From contig NZ_SCNV01000062.1 in NCBI RefSeq assembly GCF_005503145.1, forward strand, positions 1 to 51,265: 51,265 nt of DNA, written 5' to 3'. This document shows, piece after piece, positions 44,086-51,265 of the stretch. Within the stretch, counting starts at the first letter, position 1; each line of letters opens with the position of its first letter. The position numbers were made by a program, and so were the translations under genes. Under the pieces are notes generated by a model that saw only the letters and a program-made list of their open reading frames with translations, made no database searches and had not been told where the DNA came from. This DNA is from Burkholderia sp. 4M9327F10 (GTDB lineage Bacteria > Pseudomonadota > Gammaproteobacteria > Burkholderiales > Burkholderiaceae).

Positions 44086-45666
44086 ATGCAGATTACTGGC
44101 GAAATGTTGCTCGGCGCGTCCGCCGTGCGCGGAACCCAAGGCACGTTGCGCGCGTTCGATCCGGTGCGCAATACGGAAATCGAGCCGGCGTTCGGCGCCG
44201 GCGGCACAGCGGAAGTCGAGCGCGCCTGCGAACTGGCGGCACGGGCGTTTGACGCCTACCGCCACGCGCCGCTCGACACGCGCGCACGGTTTCTGGAGGC
44301 GATTGCCGAGAATATCGTTGCACTCGGCGATGCGCTGATCGAGCGGGCCCATGTCGAATCCGCGTTGCCGAAAGCGCGCCTGGAAGGCGAGCGCGGCCGC
44401 ACGGTAGGGCAGCTCAAGCTGTTTGCCGCGCTGGTGCGCGAGGGACGCTGGCTTACCGCCACGCTCGATTCCGCGCTGCCGGAACGCAAGCCGCTGCCGC
44501 GCTCCGATTTGCGTCTGCAGAAGATTCCGGTCGGGCCGGTGGCCGTGTTCGGCGCCAGCAATTTCCCGCTGGCCTTTTCCGTGGCCGGCGGCGATACCGC
44601 CTCGGCGCTCGCGGCGGGCTGCCCGGTGGTCGTCAAGGCGCATCCGGCGCATCTCGGCACCTCGGAGCTGGTGGGGCGCGCAATCCAGAAGGCGGTGGCC
44701 GACAGCGGCTTGCCCGAAGGCGTGTTCTCGCTCGTCATCGGCGCGGGCAACGAAATCGGCGAAGCGCTGGTGAAGCATCCGGCCATCAAGTCGGTGGGCT
44801 TCACCGGTTCGCGGCGCGGCGGTGTTGCGCTGGTCGAGATTGCCGCAAAGCGCCGTGAACCGATTCCCGTGTTCGCCGAGATGAGCAGCGTCAATCCGTT
44901 CTTCGTGTTGCCCGGTGCGTTGGAAAAGCGCGCCCAGGCGCTCGCACAGGGTTTCGTGGATTCGGTCACGTTGGGCGTCGGCCAGTTCTGTACCAACCCG
45001 GGCCTCGTGCTGGTGCTCGAAGGGCCGCATACGCGCGGCTTTATCGATGCCGCCGCGCAGGCGCTCGCCGGCAAAGCTGCGCAGACCATGCTGACCGCCG
45101 GCATTGCGGCCGCCTATCAGGGTGGTGTCACGCAGCGCGCCGCGCTCAACGGTGTGCAAAGCGTGGCGCAGGGCACGCCCTCGGACGCGGCTTGTGCCGC
45201 CTTGCCGGTGCTGTTCGAAACCACGGCGGCGCAGTTTCTCGCTACGGCGCCGCTCGAAGACGAAATCTTCGGGCCGACTTCGCTGATCGTCACCTGTGTG
45301 GACATCGAAGAGATGCTCAAGGTCGCCGAGCATCTCGAAGGCCAGTTGACTGCGACTCTGCAGCTTGAAGCCGGGGACTATCCGCTGGCGCGGCAACTGT
45401 TGCCGACGCTCGAGCGCAAGGTGGGGCGGATTCTGGCGAACGGCTTCCCGACCGGTGTCGAGGTCTCTCATGCGATGGTGCATGGCGGTCCGTACCCGGC
45501 CACTTCCGACGCGCGCGCAACCTCGGTCGGTGCGACTGCAATCGAGCGCTTCCTGCGTCCGGTCTGCTACCAGGACTTGCCGGCCGAACTGCTGCCAGAC
45601 GCGCTGCACGACGACAACCCGCTCGAGCTCTGGCGCTTGCGCGACGGTCAGCTCGTGAAGGGTTGA
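44086..45666 (+). CDS. Alpha-ketoglutarate semialdehyde dehydrogenase (2,5-dioxovalerate dehydrogenase)
   Basis: A 526-residue aldehyde dehydrogenase. The catalytic Cys302 is in GQFCTNPG and the general base Glu265 in AEMSSVNP; both motifs are typical of 2,5-dioxopentanoate dehydrogenases. A cofactor-site stretch (FGASNFPLAFSVAGGDT) and GFTGSRRGG are present. It oxidises 2-oxoglutarate semialdehyde to 2-oxoglutarate using NAD(P)+, the last step of the non-phosphorylating pentose and glucarate pathways. It lies 37 bases behind the DapA-family gene. Confidence 0.9.
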   Translation: MQITGEMLLGASAVRGTQGTLRAFDPVRNTEIEPAFGAGGTAEVERACELAARAFDAYRHAPLDTRARFLEAIAENIVALGDALIERAHVESALPKARLEGERGRTVGQLKLFAALVREGRWLTATLDSALPERKPLPRSDLRLQKIPVGPVAVFGASNFPLAFSVAGGDTASALAAGCPVVVKAHPAHLGTSELVGRAIQKAVADSGLPEGVFSLVIGAGNEIGEALVKHPAIKSVGFTGSRRGGVALVEIAAKRREPIPVFAEMSSVNPFFVLPGALEKRAQALAQGFVDSVTLGVGQFCTNPGLVLVLEGPHTRGFIDAAAQALAGKAAQTMLTAGIAAAYQGGVTQRAALNGVQSVAQGTPSDAACAALPVLFETTAAQFLATAPLEDEIFGPTSLIVTCVDIEEMLKVAEHLEGQLTATLQLEAGDYPLARQLLPTLERKVGRILANGFPTGVEVSHAMVHGGPYPATSDARATSVGATAIERFLRPVCYQDLPAELLPDALHDDNPLELWRLRDGQLVKG

Positions 45667-45809
45667 GCGGTGAGGTGGATCGATGCGGGTTGAGCGATGC
45701 GCGCTTGCCATGAGGCTAGGGTGAGTGGCAGGCTTAGGGGCCGGCATCCGTGCCCGTGGTGCGCAACGCACCGCGGGCCTCAACCCCACAGGCACCCGAA
45801 GGACAAGGC

Positions 45810-46742
45810 ATGACCGACACCAACCGACGCTATCCCGACCCCGCCATCCGCATTCTCGATCCGCGCTTCAAGGCTTTGCGCCTTGCCTCGGCCTCGGTCG
45901 AATGCCTCTATCAGGGCGCGCGCTGGTCCGAAGGACCGGTGTGGTTCGGCGATGGCCGCTATCTGCTATGGAGCGATATCCCGAACAACCGCATTCTGCG
46001 CTGGGATGAACAGAGCGGAGCGGTCACGCCGTTTCGCCAGCCCTCGAACAACGCCAATGGTCACACACGCGATCGCGAAGGGCGGCTCGTGAGTTGCGAG
46101 CATCTGACGCGCCGTGTCACGCGCACCGAGTACGACGGCTCGATCACCGTGCTCGCGGACCGCTACCACGGCAAGCGTTTCAATTCGCCCAACGACGTGG
46201 TGGTGAAGTCGGACGGCTCGATCTGGTTTAGCGATCCACCCTTCGGCATCGACGGCTTTTACGAGGGCGAGCAGCAGGAGTCGGAATTGCCGGCCTGCGT
46301 GTATCGCGTGGATGGGCAGACCGGCGAGGTGTCGATGGTGATCGACGACGTGCTCGGACCCAATGGCCTCGCGTTCTCGCCGGATGAATCGATTCTGTAC
46401 GTGGTGGAGTCACGCAGCGAGCCGCGCAAGATCCGCGCCTTCGATGTCAACGGCAATACGCTTTCGAACAGCCGCGTGCTGATCGACGCGGGGCCGGGCA
46501 CGCCGGACGGCTTCCGCGTGGACATTCACGGCAACCTGTGGTGCGGCTGGGGCATGGGCACCGACGAGCTCGACGGCGTGCGTGTCTTCACGCCGCAAGG
46601 CGAGGCGATCGGCCATATTGCCTTGCCGGAGCGTTGCGCGAACGTCTGCTTCGGCGGCCGGCATCGCAACCGGCTTTTCATGGCGGCGAGCCACGGGCTG
46701 TACTCGCTGTATGTGAACACGCAGGGTGTGAAGGGTGGTTGA
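45810..46742 (+). CDS. SMP-30/gluconolactonase-family lactonase
   Basis: A 310-residue six-bladed propeller of the SMP-30/LRE family. Signs are GPVWFGDGRYLLWSDIPNN near the start (a metal Glu in RWSEGPVW), NSPNDVVVKSDGSIWFSDP in the middle (a metal Asn in SPND), GPNGLAFSPDE and TPDGFRVDIHGNLW (metal Asp). It hydrolyses sugar lactones to aldonates, placing it before the dehydratase step, for example arabinolactone to arabonate. The start 45810 follows AAGG. The 143-base gap upstream may hold a secondary promoter. Confidence 0.88.
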   Translation: MTDTNRRYPDPAIRILDPRFKALRLASASVECLYQGARWSEGPVWFGDGRYLLWSDIPNNRILRWDEQSGAVTPFRQPSNNANGHTRDREGRLVSCEHLTRRVTRTEYDGSITVLADRYHGKRFNSPNDVVVKSDGSIWFSDPPFGIDGFYEGEQQESELPACVYRVDGQTGEVSMVIDDVLGPNGLAFSPDESILYVVESRSEPRKIRAFDVNGNTLSNSRVLIDAGPGTPDGFRVDIHGNLWCGWGMGTDELDGVRVFTPQGEAIGHIALPERCANVCFGGRHRNRLFMAASHGLYSLYVNTQGVKGG

Positions 46743-46897
46743 TGCACGAGGTAGCGTCCGACGTTGCCTCCTCATCCGCCGACCTTGAGTTTGCTTGACA
46801 TCGGTAGCAGCCGTTCGCTATGTTGCATTGAGACGCACCGACCGCCAGCCCCGCGATTCGACCGGCGGACTCCCATACCAAGAAGCGAGGAGACGTA

Positions 46898-48076
46898 ATG
46901 ACTTTTTCTGGCAGCTTGCCGGTCAGGTTAGCGGGTATCTGCGTGGCGGTAGGGGCCGCTTTGGTGGCGACATTGGCGTCGCCGGCGTACGCCGACCCGG
47001 TCACGCTCAACATCGTCGACGTGGCGGGCGATCTTCAGTTGACGCAAAAAGGCTTCGAAGCGTTCAGGGCGAAGTACCCGAACCTCGTGGCGAACATCAC
47101 CTACACGAACGCGCCTGCACCGCAGTTGCCGGGCAAGATCAAGGCCATGCAGGCAGCCGGCCGCTCCGATATCGATCTGGTGCTGACCGGCACGGACGCG
47201 CTCGCCGCCGGCATTGAACAGAACCTGTGGACCAGACTGCTGCCGGATCAGGCGGCCGCTTTCCCCGGCGTGCTCGACAGCTACGCTGCGGGGCCGCGCA
47301 AGATGCAGGATCTGGCACAGGGCTATGGGCTCGAAGTGGCTTACATGCCGGCCGGGCCGCTGCTCGAATACAACCCCGCGAAGGTCAGCGATCCGCCCAA
47401 AACGCCGGACCAGTTGCTGCAATGGTGCAAGGCGCATCCGAACAAGCTGATCTATGCGCGTCCGGCCAACTCCGGCCCAGGTCGCACTTTCCTGATGGGC
47501 CTGCCGTATGTCCTCGGCGACAAGGACCCGCGCGATCCGATTCATGGCTGGGACAAGACATGGGCGTTCCTCAAGCAACTGAACGATTGCGTGCCGTATT
47601 ACCCCGGCGGCACGTCGGCGGTGATGAAGGAACTGGGCGAGGGCACCCGCGACATGACGGTCACGGTGACCGGCTGGGACATCAATCCGCGTGCGCTTGG
47701 GATCGTGCCCGCTGAGTTCCGCGTGCAAGGTTTCGACAACATGACGTGGGTCAACGACGCGCACTATATGGTGATCCCGAAGGGTGTGCCGAAAGAAAAG
47801 CTTGATGTGCTCTACAAGCTGATGAATTTCATGCTGCAGCCGGCCCAGCAGGCGCTGACCTACGACGACGGTTATTTCTATCCGGGACCGGCTATCAAGG
47901 GCGTCACTGTCGATCAGGCGCCGGCGCATAGCCAGGACGTCCTGAAGAAGTACGGCCGTCCGGAGTACACGCAAATGCTGGTCGCGCATCCGCATGTGCT
48001 GCCACTGGACGCGGCTGCGATGGTTGCTGCGTTTCAGAAGTGGGATCGTGAGATCGGGGCGCAGAAGAGCCAGTAG
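46898..48076 (+). CDS. ABC importer periplasmic solute-binding protein
   Basis: A 392-residue protein with a Sec signal peptide (cleavage probably after ASPAYA, near residue 32) and the two-lobe fold of extracellular solute-binding protein family 1 (LNIVDVAGDLQL, FEAFRAKYPN, IDLVLTGTDALA). It is no typical sugar-binding protein by sequence; PotD/AfuA-type proteins are the nearest by feel. The operon implies that it brings in the sugar acid or lactone degraded by its neighbours. GAGGAG precedes the start. Confidence 0.85.
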   Translation: MTFSGSLPVRLAGICVAVGAALVATLASPAYADPVTLNIVDVAGDLQLTQKGFEAFRAKYPNLVANITYTNAPAPQLPGKIKAMQAAGRSDIDLVLTGTDALAAGIEQNLWTRLLPDQAAAFPGVLDSYAAGPRKMQDLAQGYGLEVAYMPAGPLLEYNPAKVSDPPKTPDQLLQWCKAHPNKLIYARPANSGPGRTFLMGLPYVLGDKDPRDPIHGWDKTWAFLKQLNDCVPYYPGGTSAVMKELGEGTRDMTVTVTGWDINPRALGIVPAEFRVQGFDNMTWVNDAHYMVIPKGVPKEKLDVLYKLMNFMLQPAQQALTYDDGYFYPGPAIKGVTVDQAPAHSQDVLKKYGRPEYTQMLVAHPHVLPLDAAAMVAAFQKWDREIGAQKSQ

Positions 48077-48122
48077 CGGGAGGCCCTGCTAACGCGCTAA
48101 CTGTGGCCCACAGGAACTCGCC

Positions 48123-49202
48123 ATGAAGCCTTATTTTGAGCAGTTGCGTCTCGACTCGGTGAGCCGCAGTTTCACGAACGCCGAAGGCCATGCTGTGGCC
48201 GCCTTGCAGGGGCTCGATCTGGACATCCGGCGTGGCGAATTCATCGCGTTGCTCGGGCCGTCAGGCTGCGGCAAGACGACCGCGCTCAACTGCATTGCGG
48301 GCTTGCAGCCGCTCACCCGCGGCGGCATCTGGCTGGACGACACGCGTATCGATGTGCTGCCGCCTGAAAAGCGCGGCTTCGGCATGGTGTTCCAGAACTA
48401 CGCGCTGTTTCCGCATATGAGCGTGCTCGACAACGTCGGCTTCGGCCTGAAGATGCGCGGCGTGGCGAGGAGCGAAGCGCTGCGCCGTGTCCGCGAGGCC
48501 CTGCAACTCGTGCAACTGGTGGGACATGAACGCAAGCTGCCGGGTCAGTTGTCCGGTGGCCAGCAGCAGCGCGTGGCAATTGCGCGAGCCATTGTGATCG
48601 AGCCGCCGCTCGTGCTGATGGATGAACCGTTATCGAATCTCGATACGAAGTTGCGCATCGAAATGCGCGCCGAGATTCGCCGCATCCATAGCCAGCTCGA
48701 ACGCGCGACGATCTACGTCACCCACGACCAGGACGAAGCGTTGTCGATGGCCGATCGCATCGTCGTGATGAAAGAAGGTGTCGTGCAGCAGATAGCCACG
48801 CCAAAGGAAGTCTATGGGCGTCCCAAGAATCTGCACGTCGCACGTTTTATGGGTTATCGCAACGTGATCGAGTTCACGCTCGAGGGAATGCAGGGCGAAG
48901 CCGTGGTGGTCAGCGCAAACGGTGTGCGTCTGCTAGGCATGCCGATGCACGGCTTCGATAGCAAACGCGTGAGCGTCGCACTACGGCCGGAAGATCTGGA
49001 GCGCAGCACCCCGGGCGCGGAAAACGCATTTGCCGCTGAAGTGAGCACGGTCGAATACGGTGGACGTGATTCGCTGATTCGTGTGCGCTGCGGCTTCGGC
49101 GATCTGTGGGCGCGTGTGGCGGGCGATTTCGCGGAAGGCGAGCGCATTACGCTGCGCGTGCCGCCCTCGCGCACGCTGGTCTACAACGGTGACGCATCGT
49201 GA
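48123..49202 (+). CDS. ABC importer ATP-binding protein (PotA/MalK-like)
   Basis: A 359-residue ATPase. Walker A GPSGCGKT (45-52), the Q-loop in VFQNYALFPHMSV, signature LSGGQQQR (from 143), Walker B VLMDEP (Asp167, Glu168) and the His switch in YVTHDQDEA are intact. Residues of about 240-359 are a TOBE-type regulatory domain. It powers the importer with the two permeases that follow. It overlaps the first permease by GTGA. Confidence 0.94.
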   Translation: MKPYFEQLRLDSVSRSFTNAEGHAVAALQGLDLDIRRGEFIALLGPSGCGKTTALNCIAGLQPLTRGGIWLDDTRIDVLPPEKRGFGMVFQNYALFPHMSVLDNVGFGLKMRGVARSEALRRVREALQLVQLVGHERKLPGQLSGGQQQRVAIARAIVIEPPLVLMDEPLSNLDTKLRIEMRAEIRRIHSQLERATIYVTHDQDEALSMADRIVVMKEGVVQQIATPKEVYGRPKNLHVARFMGYRNVIEFTLEGMQGEAVVVSANGVRLLGMPMHGFDSKRVSVALRPEDLERSTPGAENAFAAEVSTVEYGGRDSLIRVRCGFGDLWARVAGDFAEGERITLRVPPSRTLVYNGDAS

Positions 49203-50086
49203 ATACCGGCGCGCTGCCCGGCTTGCCGCCGCCAGTCGCCCCGCGCGACGCCAAGGGCTGGCTGGTCGCGCCTGCGCTGATCTTTATCGTCGCGCTGTTC
49301 ATCTACCCGTTTGCGTATGGGCTGGTGCTGTCGTTTCAACCGATGAACGGCGGTGGCCTATGGGCGAACTACGTGTCGTTTTTCACCGATACGTCGATGT
49401 GGCCGACCATCCTCGTCACGCTGAAGCTCGCGGTGCCGGCGACGCTCATCAACGTGGGCGTGTCGGTTCCGGTGGCCTTTGCCTTGCGCCATAACTCGCC
49501 GTATCAGAAGCTCGTCACCACGCTGCTGGTGATTCCGGTCACGCTGGGCACGGTGCTGATTGCCGACGGCATGCTCACGTATTTCGGGCCGAACGGCTGG
49601 TTTCCACAGGCTTTGCAGGGCTTGCAGCTGTACACCGGTGAAGTGCGGCTGACGCATAATTACTGGGGTGTCCTGATTTCGCTGATCGTCTCGGGCTTTC
49701 CGTTCGCGTTCCTGCTGACCTTGTCGTACGTGACCGGGATTGATCCGACGCTCGCCAGCGCCGCCGCCACGCTCGGCGCAAGCCCGTGGCAGCAGTTTCT
49801 GCGCATTTACCTGCCCTTGCTCGCGCCCGGTTTGACGATGGCGGCGTGCCTCTCGTTCGTGCAGGCCTTCTCGGTGTTTCCATCGGCGGTGCTGCTCGGC
49901 GCGCCTGCGGGGCCGACTCGGGTCATGTCGATTGCCGCGGCCGAGGCCGCGTTCGAAAACTACGACTACTCGCTCGCTTCGGCCATCGCCATGGTGATGG
50001 GCTTTGTGCAACTGCTGGTGGTGGCCGGCATGCTCGGCGCGCGCCGCTTCTTCTATAGCGGCCCGGTGACGGGGGGCAAGGGCTGA
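49199..50086 (+). CDS. ABC importer permease 1 (PotB-like)
   Basis: A 295-residue membrane protein with six or so helices. The EAA loop that contacts the ATPase is DPTLASAAATLGASPWQQF, at about residues 181-199. It starts at a GTG inside the ATPase stop codon, so the two are coupled. It pairs with the second permease at 50086, whose ATG overlaps this stop. Confidence 0.92.
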   Translation: MNTGALPGLPPPVAPRDAKGWLVAPALIFIVALFIYPFAYGLVLSFQPMNGGGLWANYVSFFTDTSMWPTILVTLKLAVPATLINVGVSVPVAFALRHNSPYQKLVTTLLVIPVTLGTVLIADGMLTYFGPNGWFPQALQGLQLYTGEVRLTHNYWGVLISLIVSGFPFAFLLTLSYVTGIDPTLASAAATLGASPWQQFLRIYLPLLAPGLTMAACLSFVQAFSVFPSAVLLGAPAGPTRVMSIAAAEAAFENYDYSLASAIAMVMGFVQLLVVAGMLGARRFFYSGPVTGGKG

Positions 50087-51051
50087 TGACAAACGATCAT
50101 CGCGCCACGCCGGCCTGGCCCGCGTCCGCCAAGCCGCATTCGCCACTGCAGCCGAGCGGGAGCGATGGCGACAGCGCGGGCCGCAATCGCGGCGTGCAGC
50201 CGGGCAATGCCGTCAAGCAGCGTACGCCGCTTGCCGAGCGCGTCTGGAAAATGCTGGTGTGGGGGGCGATGGTGTTTTTCCTGCTCAACGTCGTGCTGCT
50301 GATCGCCACGGTGGCAGTCAGCTCGGTGGGCACGCGCTGGTTCGGCACGCTGCTGCCGGAGGGCTTCACGCTGCATTGGTACGCGCAGGCGTGGAGCGAT
50401 TTCCAGTTGGCGAGCGTGCTGTGGGTCACGGTGGAAGTAGTTGGCGCGGTGGTAATCCTCTCGGTGCTGCTTGGCGTGCCAGCCGCCTATGCGCTGGCCC
50501 GCGTGCAGTTCCCCGGAAAACGCTTCGCAGTGCTGGTGTTTCTGCTGCCGCTGATGGTGCCGCCGGTCACCTACGGCATTCCGATGGCAACCGTGATGTA
50601 CAAGGTGGGACTCGCGGGCACGCTGCCCGGTGTGGTGCTCGCCAACCTCGTGCCCGCGCTGCCGTTCGTGATTCTGGTGATGACGCCGTTCATCGAACAG
50701 ATCGATCCGAATCTCGAAGCCGCCGCGCGTATCTTCGGTGCGAATACGTTCCGTTATTTCCGCCATGTGCTGCTGCCGCTGCTCGTGCCCGGCATGCTGG
50801 CCGCGGCTTTGCTCGTGCTGGTGCGCACTATCGGCATGTTCGAGCTGACCTTCTTCACGGCCGGACCCGGCACGCAGACACTGGTGGTCGCGCTGTACTA
50901 CGCGGTGTTTTCGACTGGCGTGCGCGCGCCGCAATCCATCGACGCCATGGCGATGATCTATATGGCGATCACCCTGGTGTGGGTGCTGATCGCATTGCAA
51001 TTCGTGAGCCCGACGCAGATCGTCTCACGTGTGAAGGAACAGAAGCGCTGA
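50086..51051 (+). CDS. ABC importer permease 2 (PotC-like)
   Basis: A 321-residue membrane protein. Residues 1-50 are a polar Ser/Pro-rich extension not usual for the family. Six or so helices follow, with the EAA loop DPNLEAAARIFGANTFRYF near 207-225. Heterodimer with the first permease is expected. The long N-terminal extension might mean a later true start, for example the ATG at 50251; ATG 50086 is supported by its overlap with the upstream stop. Confidence 0.9.
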   Translation: MTNDHRATPAWPASAKPHSPLQPSGSDGDSAGRNRGVQPGNAVKQRTPLAERVWKMLVWGAMVFFLLNVVLLIATVAVSSVGTRWFGTLLPEGFTLHWYAQAWSDFQLASVLWVTVEVVGAVVILSVLLGVPAAYALARVQFPGKRFAVLVFLLPLMVPPVTYGIPMATVMYKVGLAGTLPGVVLANLVPALPFVILVMTPFIEQIDPNLEAAARIFGANTFRYFRHVLLPLLVPGMLAAALLVLVRTIGMFELTFFTAGPGTQTLVVALYYAVFSTGVRAPQSIDAMAMIYMAITLVWVLIALQFVSPTQIVSRVKEQKR

Positions 51052-51149
51052 GCCGGGCGAACGGCCGCGCGAGGCAGCGCGGCAGCCCACCCGGCCTGGC
51101 GTGTTGATTAACGGGCCTTGTAGCCAAGACGCAAGCTGGAGAGAGTGTT

Positions 51150-51265
51150 GTGACCAAGAGAAAGACCCCTGAAGAATTGCGCAGCCACCGCTGGTACGGG
51201 GTGAACGACCTGCGTTCGTTCGGCCACCGTTCGCGCACGGCGCAGATGGGCTATAGCCGCGAGGA
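51150..51265 (+). CDS. IlvD/Edd-family aldonate dehydratase, 5' end (partial)
   Basis: A GTG at 51150 after GGAGAGAG opens a frame that runs out of the window. The first 39 residues (KRKTPEELRSHRWYG, LRSFGHRSRTAQMGYSREE) match the N terminus of sugar-acid dehydratases of the IlvD/Edd family, such as L-arabonate dehydratase. These iron-sulfur enzymes turn aldonates into 2-keto-3-deoxy acids, the substrate of the DapA-family enzyme at 43107. The catalytic Cys residues lie outside the window. Confidence 0.85.
   Translation, partial: MTKRKTPEELRSHRWYGVNDLRSFGHRSRTAQMGYSRE

Noticed and set aside
43843..45795. 650-codon minus-strand open frame opposite the dehydrogenase gene
   Set aside because: The + strand encodes a clear aldehyde dehydrogenase with intact catalytic motifs. 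The antisense product is Arg-rich with no known domain.

Overview
The window looks like chromosomal DNA of a Burkholderiales bacterium, most likely Paraburkholderia or Burkholderia. The signs are high GC, Burkholderia-type fnr, flhD and LuxR genes, and an oxidative sugar-acid pathway ending in an IlvD/Edd dehydratase. The genus is inferred from the sequence only; nothing was searched.

Region 1 (1-4871) is the end of a type VI secretion (T6SS) vgrG island. It holds the 3' part of a VgrG carrying a zinc-metallopeptidase effector domain, an exported probable immunity protein, a small PAAR protein, an unknown membrane protein and a truncated reading frame. That frame is cut at about 4841, where the last 80 or so codons of a broken MFS transporter begin (to 5104).

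Region 2 (5241-32676) is the main system: an apparently complete extracellular contractile injection system (eCIS, of the Afp/PVC phage-tail-like type), all on the + strand. Two near-identical promoters (5241-5268 and 8625-8652) drive two gene blocks. Block A is an AAA+ ATPase, a DUF4255 tube terminator and an unrecognised protein. Block B is sheath, two tube proteins, a 54-residue DUF5908 protein, a LysM-type adaptor, a VgrG-like spike, PAAR tip, gp25, baseplate J, a possible fibre-like protein, an Afp12-like wedge and the tape-measure protein. A 1642-residue DUF4157 protein with no recognisable toxin domain follows and is the probable cargo. Oddities include a proline-rich insertion in the sheath, a 19-bp inverted repeat inside the tape-measure gene and hairpins ahead of the effector gene.

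Region 3 (32700-38332, minus strand) holds regulators and stress genes: a degenerate EAL-HDOD protein, an orphan FlhD, a nearly 0.9-kb gap with repeats resembling a Tn7-type transposon end, an EgtB-like non-haem iron enzyme, FNR, and a universal stress protein with a candidate FNR box.

Region 4 (38658-42224) holds a FadR-type regulator, a DHA2 drug-efflux transporter, and a convergent pair made of a small HTH-like protein and a LuxR-type quorum-sensing regulator with no luxI nearby.

Region 5 (43036-51265) is a sugar-acid catabolic operon. It encodes a DapA-family dehydratase, an alpha-ketoglutarate semialdehyde dehydrogenase, an SMP-30 lactonase, a four-gene ABC importer and the start of an IlvD/Edd aldonate dehydratase. 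Together these fit the non-phosphorylating pentose route (L-arabinose or D-xylose to 2-oxoglutarate).
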